A DNA stretch of 64,000 nt from the NCBI RefSeq assembly GCF_002339505.1, contig NZ_DDJO01000013.1:97962-161961 (forward strand), written 5' to 3'. Both the position numbers and the translations under genes were made by a program. Source of the stretch: Corynebacterium sp. UBA2622 (GTDB lineage: Bacteria; Actinomycetota; Actinomycetes; Mycobacteriales; Mycobacteriaceae). The notes below the pieces were generated by a model. That model saw nothing but the letters and a program-made list of their open reading frames with translations, searched no databases and was not told the origin of the DNA. Below, piece by piece: positions 60,952 through 64,000 of this stretch (positions are counted from its first letter, which is position 1; each line of letters starts with the position of its first letter).

Positions 60952-63066
60952 GTGAGCAGTTCGAGAGCGCGGCGCCACCCGGAGAGCGCCGGGGACGCCC
61001 CGGGCGGGCGCCCCGGGGATGCCGCCGCCCGCCCCGCAGGCGACGCCGGCGGAGGGCTGCCCCGGAAGGTGGCCAGCCAGAAGGCAGTGACCAACGAGCG
61101 CACCCGCTTCATCACCGGGGTGTTCCTCGTCGCCGCCGCGCTGCTCGTCGGGCGCCTGGCGTGGGTCCAGGTCGTGTGGGCCCCCGGACTCCAGGATCAG
61201 GCGGAGGCTCAGCGCGCCCGCGTTTACGTCGAGCCCGCCCGCCGCGGTGAGATCGTCGACCGCACAGGCAACCAGCTCGCCTACACGATGCAGGCGCGCT
61301 CCCTCACGGTCTCGCCCGTGCTCCTGCGAAACGAGCTGCGGGAGCAGCAGGACCTGCAGATGCAGGTCGACGGATTGTCCCAGGACGCGATCAACGCCCA
61401 GCTCGATGCCCGCGTCGAGGACGCCCTGCGCACCATGGCCAACGACATCCCCACCATGATCAGCGACGCCGACAAGGCGAAGGGGAAGACGAAGCCCGGG
61501 CAGGCGGGCAGTGGCACGGGCAGCGACAAGAACGGCGGCAAGTCCGGAACCGACGCGTCGAAGGACGGGAAGAAGGACGAGGGCGCGTCGTCAAGCGACT
61601 CCGGCGCCGTGAGCGCCAAGGAGATCCTGGACAAGTTGCACGCCGACACCAACTACGAGGTGCTGGTGCGCAACGTCGACCCGGATGTCGCGGCGGCGGT
61701 GGCGGACAGGTTCCACGGTGTGGCCGCGGACCACCAGGACATCCGCCAGTATCCCAACGGCGCGATCGGCGAGAACATCGTGGGCAAGGTGTCCATGGAC
61801 GGGCAGGGGCAGTTCGGCCTCGAGGCCTCCAGCGATGCCGCCTTGACCGGCATCAACGGCCGCGCGACGGAGGATGTCTCCGCCGACGGGCAGTCCATTC
61901 CCGGTACCCTCCGCGACGCGGTGCCCGCCGTCGACGGCTCCCACGTCCAGTTGACGATCGACCTGGACCTGCAGACCTTCGTGCAGCAGACGATCCAGCA
62001 GGCGAAGGAGAACTCCCTGGCCAAGAACGCCGAGGCCGTGGTGCTCGACGCCCGCACGGGCGAGGTCCGGGCCATGGCGAACACCGACACCATCGACCCG
62101 AACGGCGACCTGCAGAAGCAGCTCCAGGAGGGACGGGACTTCGACAACAACGCCGTCTCCGCCCCCTTCGAGCCGGGCTCGGTGGCCAAGGTGATCACCG
62201 CGGCCGCCTCCATCGAGGAGGGGCTGACCACCCCGCAGGAGGTTCACGAGGTGCCCGGTTCCATCCAGATGTCGGGCGTCACCGTCAACGACGCCTGGCA
62301 GCATGGCGTCGCCCCGTTCACTACCGCCGGTATCTTCGGCAAGTCCTCCAACGTGGGCACCCTCCAGCTCGCGCAGCGCCTCGGGGAGGACCGCTACGCG
62401 GACTACCTCCAGCGTTTCGGCATCGGCCGGGAGACGGGGATCGAGCTGCCCAACGAGTCTGCCGGTCTGCTTCCCGCGCGCGAACAGTGGTCGGGCGGCA
62501 CCTTCGCAAACCTCCCCATCGGGCAGGGCATGAGCTGGACCGCCCTGCAGATGGCGAGCGTGTACCAGGCGCTGGCCAACGGCGGCGAACGCATCGAGCC
62601 CCGCATCATCTCCTCGGTGACCAACGCCAACGGGGAGAAGGTCGCCCAGGATCCTCCGGCGCGCACCCGCGTGGTCAGCGAGAAGACCGCCCGCACGGTG
62701 GTGGACATGTTCCGCTCCACCTTCCAGCAGGATCCCGCCGGGGTGAACTCGGGCACGGCCCAGGGCAACGCCATCGAGGGCTACCAGCTGGCGGGAAAGA
62801 CGGGCACCGCCCAGAAGGTCAACCCGGAAACGGGGGCGTACTCTCAGAACCAGTACTGGATCACGTTCGCGGGCATCGCGCCGGCGGACGATCCCCGTTT
62901 CGTGGTGGCCATCATGCTCGACGAGCCCCAGCGCGGCCCGCTCGAGGGGGGAGCCGGCGGGCAGTCCTCCGCACCGGTGTTCCGGGAGATCGCCAACTGG
63001 TTGATCAACCGCGAGAACCTCCCGCCGAGCCCGCCCGCCGAACCCTACGAACTGCAGCACCAGTAA
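60952..63066 (+). CDS. ftsI: Penicillin-binding protein, division transpeptidase (PBP3/FtsI type)
   Basis: FtsI cross-links septal peptidoglycan. The 704-residue protein has a disordered N-terminus, one membrane segment (about 53-73), a dimerisation domain and the transpeptidase domain with S410-V-A-K (in EPGSVAK), SSN at 465-467 and K616-T-G. Between about residues 173 and 223 is a Lys/Gly/Ser/Asp low-complexity insert in the dimerisation domain. The start is GTG 60952. The preceding 135-base gap has no clear promoter. Glycan partner FtsW would lie beyond the window. Confidence 0.94.
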   Translation: MSSSRARRHPESAGDAPGGRPGDAAARPAGDAGGGLPRKVASQKAVTNERTRFITGVFLVAAALLVGRLAWVQVVWAPGLQDQAEAQRARVYVEPARRGEIVDRTGNQLAYTMQARSLTVSPVLLRNELREQQDLQMQVDGLSQDAINAQLDARVEDALRTMANDIPTMISDADKAKGKTKPGQAGSGTGSDKNGGKSGTDASKDGKKDEGASSSDSGAVSAKEILDKLHADTNYEVLVRNVDPDVAAAVADRFHGVAADHQDIRQYPNGAIGENIVGKVSMDGQGQFGLEASSDAALTGINGRATEDVSADGQSIPGTLRDAVPAVDGSHVQLTIDLDLQTFVQQTIQQAKENSLAKNAEAVVLDARTGEVRAMANTDTIDPNGDLQKQLQEGRDFDNNAVSAPFEPGSVAKVITAAASIEEGLTTPQEVHEVPGSIQMSGVTVNDAWQHGVAPFTTAGIFGKSSNVGTLQLAQRLGEDRYADYLQRFGIGRETGIELPNESAGLLPAREQWSGGTFANLPIGQGMSWTALQMASVYQALANGGERIEPRIISSVTNANGEKVAQDPPARTRVVSEKTARTVVDMFRSTFQQDPAGVNSGTAQGNAIEGYQLAGKTGTAQKVNPETGAYSQNQYWITFAGIAPADDPRFVVAIMLDEPQRGPLEGGAGGQSSAPVFREIANWLINRENLPPSPPAEPYELQHQ

Positions 63067-63114
63067 GCCCGGAACCACGGGCCCAGCACGACAAACCCCC
63101 GAGGAGAGTGGAAC

Positions 63115-64000
63115 GTGAACCGGAACACCAGCAACGACTCGCCTGCGGCCCTGTCCGGACCCGCCACCCTCCGGGAACTGGCGGGTGTCGCCGGCGCGCG
63201 CATCGTCCACGCTCCCGCGGACGATCCGGTGGTCCGATCCGCCAGCCTCGACTCCGGCGCGGTTGAGCCGGGGGGCCTCTTCGCCGCCCTGCCCGGCACC
63301 CGGGCCCACGGGGCGAGCTTCGCCGCCTCCTCGCCCGCGGGCGCGATCCTCACCGACGGCGACGGCCTGAAGATCATCGGTGAAGCGGGGGACACCCGGC
63401 CCGTACTTGTGGCGGAAGACGTGCGCCGGGTTCTCGGGGACGTTTCCGCGAGGATCTACGGCTATCCGTCGCGAAGCCTCACGCTCCTCGGGGTGACCGG
63501 GACGTCGGGCAAGACCACCACGACCTACCTTCTCGAGCAGGGGCTCATCGCCGCCGGGTGCCGGGTCGGGCTCATCGGCACGACGGGGACCCGGATCCTG
63601 GGCCGGGACGTGCCCACCAGCCTGACCACACCCGAGGCGCCCACCCTCCAGGCCCTGTTCGCCCGGATGGTGCGCGAGGGGGTGACGCACGTGGTCATGG
63701 AGGTCTCCTCCCACGCCCTGATGCTCGGTCGCGTCGCCGGGTCCGAGTTCGACGTGGCGGGGTTCACCAACCTCAGCCAGGACCACCTCGACTTCCACCC
63801 CACCATGCAGGACTACTTCGAGGCCAAGGCCACGTTCTTCGACCCGGGCTCCTCCGTCAGTGCCGGGCGCAGTGTGGTCTGCGTCGACGACGAGTGGGGC
63901 GAGCGCATGGCCGGGCTCGCCGACAACCCCGTTCGCGTGGGCACGAGGGGCCAGGAGGGTCTCGACTGCGGGGCGTCGCTTGTCGACGCCACCGCCGCCG
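63115..64000 (+). CDS. murE: UDP-MurNAc-tripeptide synthetase (3' end outside window)
   Basis: MurE adds the third stem residue, meso-diaminopimelate in this genus, to UDP-MurNAc-L-Ala-D-Glu. The first 295 residues are visible. The ATP loop is GVTGTSGKTTTTY (K133), followed by GLIGTTGTRI, TTPEAPTLQ, MEVSSHAL and NLSQDHLDFH, all expected for MurE. GTG 63115 has GAGAGTGGA upstream and is 48 bases after ftsI. The frame is open to the window end. Confidence 0.95.
   Translation, partial: MNRNTSNDSPAALSGPATLRELAGVAGARIVHAPADDPVVRSASLDSGAVEPGGLFAALPGTRAHGASFAASSPAGAILTDGDGLKIIGEAGDTRPVLVAEDVRRVLGDVSARIYGYPSRSLTLLGVTGTSGKTTTTYLLEQGLIAAGCRVGLIGTTGTRILGRDVPTSLTTPEAPTLQALFARMVREGVTHVVMEVSSHALMLGRVAGSEFDVAGFTNLSQDHLDFHPTMQDYFEAKATFFDPGSSVSAGRSVVCVDDEWGERMAGLADNPVRVGTRGQEGLDCGASLVDATAA

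Noticed and set aside
61591..63798. 735-residue minus-strand frame opposite ftsI and murE
   Set aside because: It crosses the ftsI-murE boundary and has no family features; both plus-strand genes have full motifs.

Overview
The window is chromosomal core sequence from a high-GC actinobacterium, almost certainly a Corynebacterium. The evidence is the gene order glnA2-glnE ... thrC ... glnA-RDD-DUF4191 ... lipA/lipB ... sucB, pepA, ilvE, then ltsA, ctaC, ctaF, ctaE, qcrCAB, two NlpC/P60 genes, pimB, glk, plsC, aroG, pknL, mptA, idsA, and the start of the mraZ division/cell-wall cluster. It matches the Corynebacterium glutamicum order as I remember it, but carries extra modules. I see no IS element, prophage, CRISPR array, rRNA or tRNA.

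Layout. Positions 1-4300 hold the end of glnA2 and the GlnA adenylyltransferase glnE; its target glnA lies at 11065-12501. Between them are an MFS transporter, thrC, a membrane-anchored trypsin-like protease, an unknown membrane protein, a NUDIX hydrolase and a GH25-type protein. Positions 12.6-20.1 kb hold an RDD protein, a DUF4191 protein and a four-gene fatty-acid module resembling mycobacterial htdX-fabG4-fadA2, except that the acyl-CoA flavoenzyme looks like an acyl-CoA oxidase rather than FadE5. Positions 20.2-29.0 kb are a lipoate block: gcvP-gcvT-gcvH-lipB-lipA in one direction, preceded by sucB with three lipoyl domains. Positions 29.1-35.4 kb hold pepA, ilvE, a lone cobT, a DUF3043 protein, an A-type Fe-S carrier and a DUF1345 protein coupled to ltsA. 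Positions 37.7-44.1 kb encode the cytochrome bc1-aa3 branch. Positions 44.5-46.6 kb carry two NlpC/P60 cell-wall hydrolase genes, the first behind a recognisable c-di-AMP (ydaO) riboswitch. Positions 46.7-57.8 kb hold envelope glycolipid, prenyl and signalling genes. From 58.1 kb the dcw cluster starts, with three MraZ boxes on the promoter, then mraZ, rsmH, ftsL, ftsI and the start of murE.

The genes fit four themes: nitrogen assimilation (glnA2, glnE, glnA), lipoyl-dependent metabolism (lipA, lipB, gcvPTH, sucB), respiration, and envelope growth (ltsA, NlpC/P60, pimB, mptA, idsA, pknL and its probable substrate, mraZ-murE). Many genes have a TANNNT -10 element 6-8 bases before the start codon, so leaderless transcription seems common.

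I did not find a wholly new system. The best leads are the riboswitch-controlled NlpC/P60 gene, the acyl-CoA oxidase-like member of the fatty-acid module, the gcv-lip operon inserted at lipAB, the short PknL, the palindrome on the glnA promoter, and the MraZ boxes plus G-quadruplex motif before mraZ. All functional calls come from reading the sequence and remembered families; no database search was run.
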